From Isoetes taiwanensis (Eukaryota > Streptophyta > Lycopodiopsida > Isoetales > Isoetaceae): a stretch of 64,000 nucleotides of DNA. A program made the position numbers and the translations under genes. The stretch covers positions 1,540,300 through 1,604,299 of the forward strand of contig JAJEKV010000057.1 in NCBI GenBank assembly GCA_021234155.1, in the 5' to 3' direction. The notes beneath the pieces were generated by a model. That model was not told the origin of the DNA and made no database searches. It saw nothing but the letters and a program-made list of their open reading frames with translations. How positions within the stretch are numbered: position 1 is the first letter of the stretch; the number at the start of each line of letters is the position of its first letter. Below are positions 37,339-48,765 of the stretch, one piece after another.

Positions 37339-38905
37339 CCACTTGACCAAACCCCTCAAATCTTAAGTTATAAAATACCATTTCCATAACTTTTACAACT
37401 TAAGCCCTACCACTTGACCAAACCCCGAAAGACTAATTTTTATTCCATAATTTGGGCAATTAAAGTAAACGTGCTATGGGCAATGTAAGTTTGCACATAT
37501 TCCATTATCCGTAAAATGGGGTGGGGCATTTTCTCGCTCCATCCGCCTATCCCGGTTTGCCATGTGGCGGTGATTCTTCCGGGAATCACTCATTCTCACA
37601 GAGCCATTTTCGAGAATCAGTGATTTCGTTTGGCAATTTTTTAGTTAAAGACATCGAGACATTACAATCAAAACATCATATTCACAAACATTACAATCAA
37701 AACATTAGAATCAAAAATCAAAACATTAGAATCAAACATTATATTGAAACATTCAAACATCAAAACAAAAACAAAATTACATTGTTCGTAAATATTGTTC
37801 AAAACGTAATTAGAGAATCACGCATCTTCCCGAGTTACAGATAATCGAGAATGGCTGCTTCAGTGCAAAAGCCCCAAGAAACGCCATAGTTCTCTTTATA
37901 GCTTCGTGTCATTTCCAAAGATCCCTAAGAAACTTTATATCGCCATGGATCATGCCAAGAAATGCCAAGAAACCCCAAGAAAGAACTGTCCGCTGCGCCA
38001 TGCTTATGCTCAAGAGATCCGTTGCCATACCATATTTCGCCCAAGAAACTCGCCCATACCCCTAAGCTAGCTCCAAGAAACTCGTCAAGAAACTCGCCCA
38101 AGAAACTCGCCATATTTTGCTCCAAGAAACTCGCCCCGCACTCTAGAAACTCGATATGTCAAAAATCGAAAGAACGAAGCAAGAATAGAAAAAGCACAAA
38201 AATATTGACTACTTGCCATAAAACTACTTGGGCCAAGGCGACGCTATAGCCGAAGCTCCGCCATAGCCGAACCTCCAAAATGACATAGGAATACAAAGAT
38301 TCTTCCAAAACTAAGAAAATATGAGGCTTCTCTCCAAAATTACATCAAAGGATAGATCTCGATCCAAATACCGAGATAATGCAAAAGAGCAACCGGATCG
38401 GGACGACGCTTAGACCTCAAGGCGTCACGACGCTGCCATAGCCGAGAGTTCTACTACCAAGAAAAATCATGCAAGAGAATGGCCGGCGGGCGTAAAATGC
38501 CCCTCCCCAATTTCACGTTATCGACGAATAGTTTGTGATTATCTTACGGGACGCCGCCAAATTTCTAGGCTTTAATCCCCCCACACAAACATTCCTGTAT
38601 ACAACAAAAGCACGATAAATGCAGCTTCCAACCTTGAACTAGCTACAGATTTAAGATTTGTATTTAACAGCATCACCAAATCAAATAAAATGCTCCCCAA
38701 ATGGTAAGAGCCTTCAACCCAAACTTGTCTTTTAGCAAACTTGTGCACAAACGTGCCACAATTTTGCTGGGTGCACGTTGGCAGAAAGATGATGATATGG
38801 AATGCCACATAAGTGGACATTCGAATCCGATAAGAATTGGCGGCGCCGCCAATCTTAGCGGAGCTGCTGAAGCAGTCTCGTTGTCGGAAAGGAAAGCTGA
38901 TCGCT
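37339..38905. other. Intergenic with simple repeats
   Basis: At 37338-37426 the phrase CCACTTGACCAAACCCC occurs twice around an A/T-rich inverted repeat (AATCTTAAGTTATAAA and TTTTACAACTTAAG). From 37654 to 37765 there is an A-rich repeat of ACATTACAATCAAA-like units. The rest up to the RBL19 start is unrecognised; 38700-38905 probably contains its promoter and leader. Confidence 0.5.
38030..38154. repeat. Minisatellite of CAAGAAACTCG
   Basis: About seven copies of (C)(C)AAGAAACTCG(C/T) separated by 0 to 20 bp, sometimes adjacent (AACTCGTCAAGAAACTCGCC). No coding sense could be found. Confidence 0.7.
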
Positions 38906-41900
38906 ATGAGCGCTCCGTCGTCCCTGCCTTGGGTAAAATCCTAAACTCTTTGTTATCCCTTTTTGCTCATCCATCACATTGTATGAAGTTACACAACTCT
39001 TATAAATTCATCATTATCCCTTTGCCCAATTTCCTGATTGGATCTCGTCTCACTCATATCACCTGAAATAGCCTGCACCTTTGGAGCTTCATTTTCATGT
39101 AATATATTGCAGAATTCTGTGCATTACAATTTCGTGCCCTCTGCATCAGATCCAAGGAAATCCGATGCGATCATACTTTTTGGGGAAAATTATAGTTGTT
39201 GGTATTTTCCTGTTTTCCGCTAGTTCTACTGATGCCTCATAGTCACTGTGATCGGCTTCTGTTGGTCATGTCGGTCATACGTGTGCACAATGGAAAGCAT
39301 TTTCTTGTAACAGTTCAAATTCTATATATTTCTACTGGATTTCAGGTTGGAGGTCGATTTACAGGGTTTACACGTCTTTCAAAGGGTCTTGCAGCAATTA
39401 TTGTTGTAGGATATGGAATGTCCCTGTTGTTTCCATTCACTATTGACTATTTAGCCTTGATTCCAGCACGGTAAGTTCTGTGAAAAGTTCCATTATTGAC
39501 TAGATCATGGCAAATGCAATCCTTATTGACTCTTTTGGGACATATCACAGAACAATACCATTTGCATGGAACATCCTTACTGCAGGCTATTTTGAGAGGT
39601 CATTTTTTGGAGTATGTTCTTTGTAAACTTCCATTCTAAGCAATTTTTTTAAGATATGCATAAGTTTTATGGAGTTTTTTCTTATTTTCTACTAATGCAA
39701 TGTACGTGTAACAATGTCTTTCCATTTGCCATAGTTGGTCATTAAATCATAATACATAATATTTAACGCAAGTGAAGTTGGAGGGCTTTTGAAAATGCAT
39801 TAAAAATCACCTTTTCTTTTAGCTGTCAGTGAAGAAATGAACTTAGCACTTTATATGCTCATTAAGATCAGTGGATTCTTAGCCAGCTTAAATTTGTGCT
39901 CACATTGCATAATTGTTTCCAGAGGAGCTAGTGCAAAGTGCATTACTTTAAGTTCGCAGCCTCATTACATATAGAGGGCATAATATCTCACATGCATTTG
40001 TCATGGGTCTAGATTGTTTTTGTAAGCAAAATATGAAATACTGTAACATGATATTTTCACTGCTTTTGCTAATCAGAAAATGTCTGCTGTAGCTTCTGAC
40101 ATCAATTCTGGGATTGCTCTTCTTTGGGAAACTACTTGAGCCTATATGGGGCTCAAAGGAGTTCCTTAAGTTTATTGCATTTGTTAACCTGTTCACATCC
40201 GTCTGTACTTTTGGGGTTGCAATTATCCTTTATTATGCGACAACACACGAGAGTTACCTGTAAGTCCTTTTCAGTTGCTGTTTGTGGTTATAATAATTGC
40301 AAATTGTAAGGATGGTTCCGCAGACACATGTATGTACAATTTTTGCGTATAGCATGTCTAAAGAGATTGCATTTATAGCTTTTATCGTCCACAAAGAGGA
40401 CATCACAAAAGCTTCCATTCCTGATCTTGACGAAAGGAATAGAAGATAAATCTCTACTATGTAATGATACCTTTTCTGTTTTCTTCTGCATCATAATGAA
40501 TTACAAGCCCCCAAGGTCCAGAAGTGAGGGTGCCAATACTGAGAAGGAATCTTAAATAAATGGATAGAAATTTTATACTCTAAAATAGGTCCTTGTAGAG
40601 ATCAGGATCTCAACAGACTCGTGTCTCCCTTGCAGATGAGAGGGATGATTATTATTTCACATGCCAATAACACAGAATATATAATGATTGCCTATTGCAG
40701 TGGTTATGAAGTGTCAATTATTCCCTTTTCATTAAAGCATCGCTGTAGGTGAATCGATGTGTCAAAGCAGAAAATAATTTTGCAGCTATAATAGACTCGT
40801 ATTTATTATAATCAAGAATCATAAGGCACCTATTACGTGAAACTTCCTACTTCATTGCTTCAAATCCCTGGGTTGTATTCTTAAATATTGCTAATCCAGC
40901 TTGCCACCTTGGTATGGTGCCTTTAATCTATCTTCTAGGTGTTCAAATATTTAACATCATAAACTTGGTCAATCGGTCTTGGATGCCAAATTTCATTTTA
41001 AGTCATGATATATTGGACGATTTTAATTTCTCTGACTCAATATGGCACACACATCCTTTGGAAGTTTATGAGCGAGTTTCCGCCCGACCCCCAAAAAGGG
41101 AATTTAAGAGCAGATTGGAAAGTTCTGCATTTTCAGCATTGGTGCTGTTTAATTTGATTACCTTTCCATGCAATGCGATCTTAGGTTCTTGACTTATTTT
41201 TGCTAGATACATGCCAATTTCTGGTTTTGTTGGGGTATTAGCTGGATTTCTCGTCGCTGTCAAGCAGATTATGCCTGATCGAGAAAACACAATTATTGGG
41301 GGTTGGAAATTGCGTGCAAAGGTATGCATTAAACCTAGGGTAGTGATCAGCTATCTTATCACCTAGCTTGGTTTTAACTTCTTTTTCTGCACAGTGGTTT
41401 CCATTGATTTTTGTTACAGCATCAATACTACTTGGATTCATTACAAATGATGCAGTCCTATATTTGCCATTTGTGGTTTTTGGGACATATGTAAGCTGGA
41501 TATATTTGCGGTATTTTCAAGTGAAACCTGAGACAAATCTTAAAGGGGATCCTGCTGAGGAGTTTGCTTTTTCATCCTTTTTCCCAGATTTTATAAGGTA
41601 ACTTATTGTCTGTCGGCTTTACAAAATGGAATTTTCAATTTTCACCTTTATGATATGCATATAAGAACTGGAAAATTTTGAGTAACACGAAGGTTTTGCA
41701 GGCCTGGCATTGATGCAATTAGTGCAATTTGTGAAAAGGTATTTTGTGGGCGTAGAGTCCAGTTATCAAGCGATCCAGAGTCAGGTTATCTTGCAGGTGG
41801 TTCCCTGCCAGGGTCAGATCCAATTGAGGCGACTCGTAGACGGTAAAGCTTTAGTAATATAATTGTATGTGACAGTCTTTGCCACTTCTAAACATTCCAC

Positions 41901-42022
41901 CTAAATGCAGGGAGCGTGGAGCTCGAGCTCTGGAGGAAAGGCTAACAGCTGGTTTGGGAGGAGATCATGACAAAATTTCAAAGCCAGTGTCAGATGGGGA
42001 GCATGGAGAACAAAGTGTTTAA
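38906..42022 (+). CDS. RBL19: Rhomboid-like protein 19 (TMEM115/DUF1751 family), 316 aa, eight exons
   Basis: Exons: 38906-38932, 39346-39470, 39551-39611, 40093-40259, 41207-41321, 41395-41597, 41702-41842, 41911-42022; GT-AG borders, 951 nt. Family segments in order: GRFTGFTRLSKGL, YLALIPARTIPFAWN, GKLLEPIWGSKEFLKF, ISGFVGVLAGFLVAVKQ, a hydrophobic pair ending YVSWIYLRYFQ, ETNLKGDPAEEFAFSSFFP, and LPGSDPIEATRRRERGARAL near the C-terminus. Several hydrophobic segments mark a multi-pass membrane protein; the animal homologue TMEM115 is a Golgi protein. The Ser-His catalytic dyad of active rhomboid proteases is not evident, as expected for this non-protease branch. The first exon of nine codons was chosen because it gives an ATG, a good donor and the right phase. 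It lies convergent with the next gene. Confidence 0.9.
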
Positions 42023-43240
42023 ATTCATGGAGATATATTGGTTCCACTACCTTTAGTTCTGGACATTCTGCTTGTACGATCTGGTTTTCTTCTAGTGCTG
42101 GAGGTATGTCAAGATGAGATATTGGAGGTGTTGGGAGATGGATGGACAACTGTTCTAAATGACACAGAAGTGCATTAAATTCGGCTCTAATTTTAAGGAT
42201 CAAGCATACCTATTGGTGTTTGCAAATGTACTTGGGCATTGGCTCCAAGCAGTTTTGTTCTCTTCTTCTGTCCCATGTACAAATTGAATCTGAGAATGCC
42301 TCATTTTTGCTAATTGTTCATTAAGTAGTGGAGAGCATGAAGAGCGTTTTACTGCCGTTCATCTGCTGGTACAAGAATCTGGAGCAAGACTGAAATGGAG
42401 ACAAACATCATATTGACCACTTAATAGATCCAATAAATATATGTGGTTACCAGTGCAGAAGACGCCTTATGAGGTTATATATAGTTGTAGGAACCAAAAA
42501 TAATTGCTTTATTAATACATGCACGCATGGACCACATTAATCACTTCATGAAATACTTGCAACTGTTAAAGGCCCTCGCAATTGATGTGGATTGGTTGTA
42601 GTGTTAATTTTATTCATGCATACAAAGAAAGCGTGTTAAAAGAGGTCTTCAATTATTGAAGCTTGGAATCACAGATGGACGGAACAGACCACAAAGACTC
42701 GGGAATGGAGCAATGGAGACAAATAACCGAGGATTTTTACAGGCCGATCTCTTCAAAGCCTTGCATTAGATCTCTCTACCGTACACTTGGACAGTCAAAA
42801 TTAATCTGCTTTGATTGGCCTCCTGTGTCTTTTGCGCCAGACACTAATTTCTCATGATCTGCAACTTGTATCACAACTTCAGAATTCAAAGATCTTATTT
42901 AGTGTAAGCTTCACTCTAATTTACTGGCCATTTTCTATTAGTTGGGCATTTCTGATTCATAAGCAAGACACTATTACTCGCTCCTGGTATCTTCAAAATC
43001 AGTAGACATGTATGCCGTTACATTAAATTGTGCTATCATGTCAGTAACATTGTGCTATCATGTCAGTGTATGGAAGCTACTTCAGCATCGAACCCTGTCA
43101 ATGTCTGTTCTTCCGTGACCTGCTTTTCCTCATGACATGCTTGCCTCTCTAGCAATAGTAAGAGCAGCTGTTTGTCGTCCATGAAGTACATATTGAGATG
43201 TTAAGGCCCACAATGCTGACCAGAATAGCTGTTATTGAGT
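42023..43240. other. Convergent 3' region between RBL19 and the unknown gene
   Basis: Holds the 3' untranslated regions of two converging genes. Short plus frames at 42663-42857 and 42811-43005 have no family resemblance. Near 43017-43064 the phrase TGTGCTATCATGTCAGT occurs twice in tandem. Confidence 0.45.
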
Positions 43241-44502
43241 TCAACCCGTATTCCTGCTTGCTCTTTCAAATGTTAGTAATATGATATATGAAGATTGCCG
43301 CAAGGTTTTCACAGTATTTGACAAAGGAGGTCCTGCATTCTCCTACATAACCACATAACATACTGCGTAAGTATTTTAGTAATTGTATGGAATTTAATGG
43401 CCTATACATACCTGTTCAGATTTTAACTGCTCCAGGGTGTAACCTTCATCTGTTGCAGATTTAATCAACTGCAAAATATTAATCTCATAATTTGCTCTAA
43501 TATGGTTCTAGAATATTTAATTCACATAGACTTCCTCCCAGGTACACTCCCTTAACATTACTACTGACCTGATCAACAAATGCATCTATGGCATCTTCTT
43601 CTTTCAGCCCACTATTGTCATTACTTGCACTTCCATCAACCTGTACAAACGTCAAAGATTGTAAAAAAGTGGTTGGGATTTTCCTACAAAGAGAACTGTG
43701 TGCAAGATCTGCTTGCCTTTGAAAGTGTTCTATAAACGTATCTCACCCAAGAAGAACGAACCCTGGTTTCCTATATCCAAATCAGATACCAAATGCTTAA
43801 AACAGTTTTCTTACAGGCAGTACTAGTAGTACGTATATAGGAAACCAATTACACCTCATCCAACATCATGCTCTTCAAATTATTATCGGTCATGACTGCA
43901 TATGCTCCCGATAAAGCGCCATCTGCCAATATAAGCTGTAATTGGAGCTCCATCATTGAAATCCCTTGACTCCGGGCTTGCTTGCACACAGAATAAAATT
44001 CATCTGCTGCAACCTAAATCCCAACATTTTCTACTAATAAGAAATAGGCAAATAATTTAGTCTGTGGCCAATTACCTACCTCAAATGGTTTGCCCAAGCC
44101 TTCTATCCTGCATTGAATAAAAGCCTGTTGAAGCCTGTAAGCCAATCCATGCGAGATAGCATTTCTTTTACTCAATTGGTCGAGCTCGTTAGTCTGTGAT
44201 GGCAACTTCGTTGATTTCATTTCATCAGACTCCAGCGCCTCTGCCATACATCTCACTGCAGATGACAATTCATCTACAACTCTGGCTAGGGTTAACAAGG
44301 ATTTCTCAACCGCCAATAGGGACTTTCTGATTTGCTCATTGGTAATATAGCGTGGTTTCCTTTCAGACGGACTCTGCCCATCTGAAGCATCTTCTCCAAG
44401 ACAACAATTCACAGCCTTATTCCGGCGAATTTGATGCAGGATTGGATATTGGTTAATAAGGTGAGAACTGGGCAAGAAACTGTGTGGCACTAAGAGCACC
44501 AT
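43241..44502 (-). CDS. Conserved-looking protein of unknown function, probably plastid-targeted, 270 aa, five exons
   Basis: Exons on the minus strand: 44502-44080, 44013-43855, 43640-43569, 43468-43412, 43342-43241; every exon is a multiple of three, GT-AG borders, 813 nt. Residues 1-50 are poor in acids and rich in Ser, Leu and Arg, as in a chloroplast transit peptide, then ERKPRYITNEQIRKSLL starts a helical, heptad-like segment (IRKSLLAVEKSLLTLARVV). The middle has KPFEVAADEFYSVCKQA and GISMMELQLILADGALSG; the rest is acidic and helical (LKEEDAIDAFVDQ, DEGYTLEQLKSEQ). I do not recognise the family. The clean gene model argues that it is functional. The last exon (from ENAGPPLSN) is the least certain. 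Confidence 0.7.
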
Positions 44503-44787
44503 AGCTCAAGCCCAATTGCGCTCAAATTACTGCAATTTGCCATTTTATCTTTTATATATTCGAGAGGACAAAAACTTTTATGTGGGAAGATCCTCTCTGC
44601 GTAAATACAACTAACTGGCGGGCAGGCAGCCAATCACGTCATACCACGTGGCGACCTATTCTTTTAGCCTTAAAATTTTTTAAACGTAGTCTTCTCACCA
44701 CTGTGTTTTTACCCGACAGTTCCGGCAGTTTACCTCACATTCTTGCTGTCTGACTCAACATTCTCTTAGTTACGTTGCGTTCATGTA
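44503..44787. promoter_or_regulatory. Upstream region of the unknown plastid-type gene
   Basis: About 285 bp between the start codon and the first fold-back element. It contains TTTTATATATTC around 44551-44562 (in plus orientation), a possible TATA-like element for the minus-strand gene, and GCCACGTGG-like sequence near 44643-44653 (ACCACGTGGC), a G-box core CACGTG often found in light-regulated promoters. Confidence 0.4.
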
Positions 44788-44881
44788 TAAGGGAATGCAT
44801 GTTTACCCTGCAACCAGCAGGGGAAACTAGGCCGACGCGTGAAGCCCTGCCGGAATGCAGGGTAAACACGCATAACCTTAA
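44788..44881. repeat. Fold-back element 1
   Basis: Left arm 44788-44812 and right arm 44857-44881 pair over about 25 nt (shared core TGTTTACCCTGCA), with further pairing of CAGCAGGGG and CCCTGCCG inside. Confidence 0.8.
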
Positions 44882-44886
44882 CGTGG

Positions 44887-45094
44887 AAGCAATTTAGGGT
44901 CCATTCTGCAAACGTGTCAACGCCACATTGGTCTAAAAAAGAATGAAAAAAAGAATGTTAGCTAGAAACGGAATGAAAAAGTGGAATGTTATTAAGAGAA
45001 CAGAATGTTGACTATATTGAAATTCAAGGAAGGAAAGAAAGCCATGTGGCAGTCGCGGATAGGCAGATAGGGCAGAATGGACCCTAAATTGCTT
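44887..45094. repeat. Fold-back element 2 (MITE-like, 208 bp)
   Basis: Perfect 23-bp terminal inverted repeats: AAGCAATTTAGGGTCCATTC plus TGC at 44887-44909, and its complement at 45072-45094. No obvious duplicated target site outside them. Interior is A/G-rich without coding potential. Confidence 0.85.
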
Positions 45095-45105
45095 TTACAT
45101 TGCAC

Positions 45106-45203
45106 GAATGCCCCTCTGCCTTGAATTCCAGCGAGTTAGGCAGGCCTCCGCGCCGCCGCGTGTCGACCAGCCTCCTCGGCGAAATTCAAGGCGAAGGGCA
45201 TTC
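45106..45203. repeat. Fold-back element 3
   Basis: Left arm from 45106 (GAATGCCCCTCTGCCTTGAA) pairs with right arm ending 45203 (TTCAAGGCGAAGGGCATTC) around a very G+C-rich loop. The loop phrase GCCTCCGCGCCGC is also in element 4, so the two are related. Confidence 0.8.
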
Positions 45204-45204
45204 C

Positions 45205-45346
45205 TGTACACAAGAATGTTCCTTCCGGAAGCATTCGGGGCATGTCAACATGCCTCCGCGCCGCTGCACATCGGCATATTTCCATGTCCAGTGCGGAGGC
45301 ATGTTGACATGCCCAGAATGCTTCAGAAAGGAACATTCTTGTATAC
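45205..45346. repeat. Fold-back element 4, long near-perfect hairpin
   Basis: Arms 45205-45259 and 45293-45346, about 54 nt each with four visible mismatches, and a 33-nt loop. A transcript would fold into a stem of the size seen in plant small-RNA precursors or young fold-back MITEs. The arms themselves contain a short palindrome (GGCATGTCAACATGCC). Confidence 0.9.
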
Positions 45347-45512
45347 GAAAAATGTATGGGTTGCTTTCAGGCCGCAGGTCCACTAATTTGACCGATGCCA
45401 CGTGGCAGCAATTCACTTCAAGAAAATTGTCTACCGCATTGTTACTATTCATTCCAATGGTTTTACTGTTCGTTCCAGTTTCATTGCATTTTTAGTGTTC
45501 CATTATGTATGG

Positions 45513-45965
45513 GGGAATGGCCCGGTGGGCTATCTTCTGGGCCAGTTAAACGACCCTTTGCACTGGCCCAGAAAATAGCCCACCAGGCCATTCACCAGAC
45601 GTGAAAACTGGATGGGCTTTTTTCTGCCATCTAGGATCCACGTAAGCCAACTACATAACTACGTCATCCCTTTTTTTTTTTTTTTAATCCTCATTCTTCG
45701 CCCAACTTCATCTATGGCGCCGGCTCTATTTTCTCGTGTTTTAGCTTAGGCATCGGCCTTGATTAATCTCTATGAACTTAGGCGTTACCTTGCAGTGCAA
45801 GCATTAAGTCTATTTTTGCCAAGTCTTGAGTAGTTGTTTGGCGATTCTTGGAACTTTTCAGTCCTGAGGTTAGGCGCTTGCATTCTTGTGGTCTTCGACG
45901 AGTTTTTGAAGTGTTTTGGTGAAATTTCTTGCGCGTTTTTTGTTGCTATGGCGAGTTCAACGGAG
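45513..45965 (+). repeat. Inverted-copy module, right copy
   Basis: Plus-strand counterpart of 36890-37338 (same landmarks in the same order). Here it directly precedes a reading frame starting ATGGCGAGTTC at 45949 and LINE-like sequence, so in this copy it acts as the 5' end of a non-LTR element. Confidence 0.85.
45515..45593. repeat. Terminal hairpin of the right module (fold-back 5)
   Basis: Arms of about 31 nt, GAATGGCCCGGTGGGCTATC at the left and its near complement ending GGCCATTC at the right, around an 18-nt loop. Confidence 0.9.
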
Positions 45966-47250
45966 CAGAATGATACGATACTAGTTCATACAAGCAAGCA
46001 AGATATGGAACTGGGAAATAAAAATCAAGATGAAGATGACATGGAAAACACGAAGGATCGTCAAAATGCTCTCATTTCTACTCCTGTATCCACCTCATCT
46101 CCTCCCTCCCATTTCTACCTCCCAAGATATTATCTCTTCCTTACAAACCAGCTCAATGTTTGTAACTCAACTGCCTCCTATGTTGAAAGTACTAATATAA
46201 TGCAAATGTTGTTGGTTCGGTTGCGAATATTGTTGATGCTTGCTTAGGTGCAGAAAATATCAATCTTGATCCAACTGTTGGAAATCAATTTCAATCTGAG
46301 AAGCTGCATCACCAAGCTAGTGCAGCAAGTCATGTATTAGATAAAGGAAATTCTATTTTTTTCAATTAGAATCCAGAGTTAGACGAGTCAGAGTCCTCTA
46401 CGATAGATTCAGTCCCTATTCTAGATGGCTCAAATTATCTCTTGACAGACATCAGTAATCTCTCAACTTTTAAAAAGAAAGGTAGTGGAAAGGCTAGAAA
46501 CTATAAGGACACCCCAAAATCTGGGCCCTCATCTAATACCAGACATAGCAACTCTTGCTAAGTGCCTCTTGCTTTTAAACCTCCCAAGAATCATCTCTTG
46601 GAACTTAAGAGGTATTAAAGCACCAACCAAGAGAAGAATATTCATCTCCCTGATAAGGGAGTATAAAGCATCATAGAAGAGCATCATTTGCCCTTGCTTG
46701 AAGCCTCAAATCTTGGTGGATTGATCACTAGTGGAGCCTCCTCAATCTTTATCCATACTCAAGGAACTAAGGTGAGCCTGGTAATTGCCTGAAAAAATCT
46801 TGACATTTTCAAAATCCACAACAACAATGCACTCGATTTAGTAACTCTAAAGTTGGCCTCATAAATATCTATGCTCCCATTGATCCCAAGGATACAACCC
46901 TTGTTTGGCAAAATATAAACACCTGAATGAGCTTCCAAAATGAGATGCAAGATTGGATTCTTGCCAATGACCTAAATAACACACCCAAATAGAATCAATA
47001 TTTCTCGTATAGAAAAGTGAGCTTGGAATGATTTAGTCAACAACAACTATTTTGCATATATTCCTTCTTCACATTCTAGATATATCTGGAGTAACAAGAG
47101 GAAAGGAACTAATAGAACTTATTGTACCCTACACAGATTCTATGCCTACAATCCAAATGCCAAATTTTTGGAAAATTGTATTGTTACTAGTGATGAAGGC
47201 AATAAACCTTTTTGTCACATGCCCCAATTTTCAGACTCACTGATCGGCCT
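45949..47250 (+). mobile_element. Degenerate LINE (non-LTR retrotransposon) 5' part
   Basis: A frame from 45949 gives an acidic, Asn/Asp-rich protein start (MASSTEQNDTILVHTSKQ) that could be ORF1. Downstream, 46590-46675 reads IISWNLRGIKAPTKRRIF, the first motif of the LINE apurinic-type endonuclease, then SNLGGLITSGASSIF and INIYAPIDPKDTTLVWQNI, the second motif, near 46860-46940, with shifts and stops. Reverse transcriptase was not found, so the 3' part is missing or beyond recognition. Confidence 0.7.
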
Positions 47251-48765
47251 AAGTCAAACTCTCCATTGCAGTCTCTGCCGAATTTATAAGTGACTTCATT
47301 CTACCAATCCCTTAATGATTGAGTTAAAATCCATGCAACTTCAGCAATAAACTTAGGAACAGTAGATGAGACATAATATTTTAAATGATCCCTTAAATCC
47401 CTCTCTTCACCATCATGAAATTACCCTTGAAAATAAAATAAAATTATTTGAGAAAAGGGAAGCAAAAGGTATGGTTCTCAGAGCCAAAATAAAGTACAAC
47501 AGTTTGCTTGGGATAGTAGGATTCAACTTCCCCTAATTTGGTAATTCCCGAAGTGGACCGCCTTGCTATATGACTCTCATAGTCCAGGAAGACATACCTT
47601 TTCAGTCCCCTTTACCATGCATGGCATAGAGCCACCTTACTTGTCACAACATGAGTGTTATTGGAAGACATGTTGGCGATATCGCTTACGTAATCAGATG
47701 CTTTTGATGAAATAGTTGGCACTCTTTAATTTGATGCATAATGCACCTACATATTTTAAGGCAGCAGCCAACCATACTTTGACAAGTGGATCTTACTAGG
47801 CACGGCCACATGACCTCTTTTTGAGGTACCCTCTTCCCCCTTTTTCAAATTTAGGGATGGAGGCCCCCACTTTAATGTGGAGGTCAGGCCACATGATTAT
47901 TTTTTTCTTCCTACCGACAGATTTTCATGTAAAAATGGAGGTGGAGGCCTCCGTTTCAAATCGGAGACCAGTTTTCAATCTTCCGCTTCTGAGGAGGGTG
48001 CATCTAGAAAAACTAGTTTAATTTGTTGCTTCCCCTCTCTTCTGCAGCTCTTCCCCCTTCAATTTTGCCTCTCTTCACCTCTCTCGTAGCTGCGCCTTAC
48101 AGTCTTGATTCAGATCGGAGGTGGAGGCAGCAAATCATACATGTGGGCCACCATTTTCGTACCCCTTTAGGCCCCCCCTCCCTCACCACCCTCACGTATC
48201 AATCGTGGTATTTATCAACCACTTGTCATGTTTGTGACAGTAATGAAATAAAAAAAACTCCGTGTATTTTTTCTGTCAATGTGGTTTTAACATGACACTC
48301 ACTAAAAAATTCGTTAAGTCCACAAAAACCTGGTGTATTTTTTTTTGTTCAAACATGACAGTGGTTGATAAATACAGATTGCTCACGTATAGGGAGGGGG
48401 GTAAGAAAATGGCCGTGCCTACTAGTTCTCATCACTGTTCTATTATTCAACTAGTCTTTTTTCCCTAGGGTTTTAACACCAGAACGGAAATAACGATCCG
48501 TGGGATAGAGCTTGATAAGCGATGTTACTCCCTCTTGCTAGGTGTAGCCATTCGAGGTTCAATTGAAAATGTCACGTTTTGTCTGTACCGGAAGATCCCC
48601 AAAAATCAAATGCATTTTCTAGGTGAATTACAAGTCTCAGCTGAACCCACAGATGTTCCAGGTCAGATATCTTGTCCGTGGCAGGTTATCTATATCATCA
48701 TGCTTCATGGAACCTACGCAGATCAACGCTTGCCATACATCACGTAAGAGGAATAGGCTTCTACA
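47251..48765. other. Intergenic, nothing recognised
   Basis: No coding sequence with a recognisable domain. A short inverted relation is visible between 48220-48300 and 48300-48385 (phrases TTTATCAACCACTTGTCATG and CATGACAGTGGTTGATAAAT), separated by two copies of an AAAAACTCCGTGTATTTTTT-like phrase in opposite sense, which may be another small fold-back element. Confidence 0.45.
48215..48380. repeat. Possible sixth fold-back element
   Basis: ATTTATCAACCACTTGTCAT near 48208-48230 and ATGACAGTGGTTGATAAAT near 48355-48374 are inverted copies about 130 bp apart; inner sequence also pairs in part. Confidence 0.6.

Noticed and set aside
38030-38154. Possible CRISPR-like array
   Set aside because: Repeat unit is only about 11 bp with irregular spacers and the DNA is plant nuclear.
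45100-45495. Open frames of up to 131 codons on both strands
   Set aside because: They arise inside fold-back elements 3 and 4, where arms read the same on both strands; the products repeat each other and have no domain.
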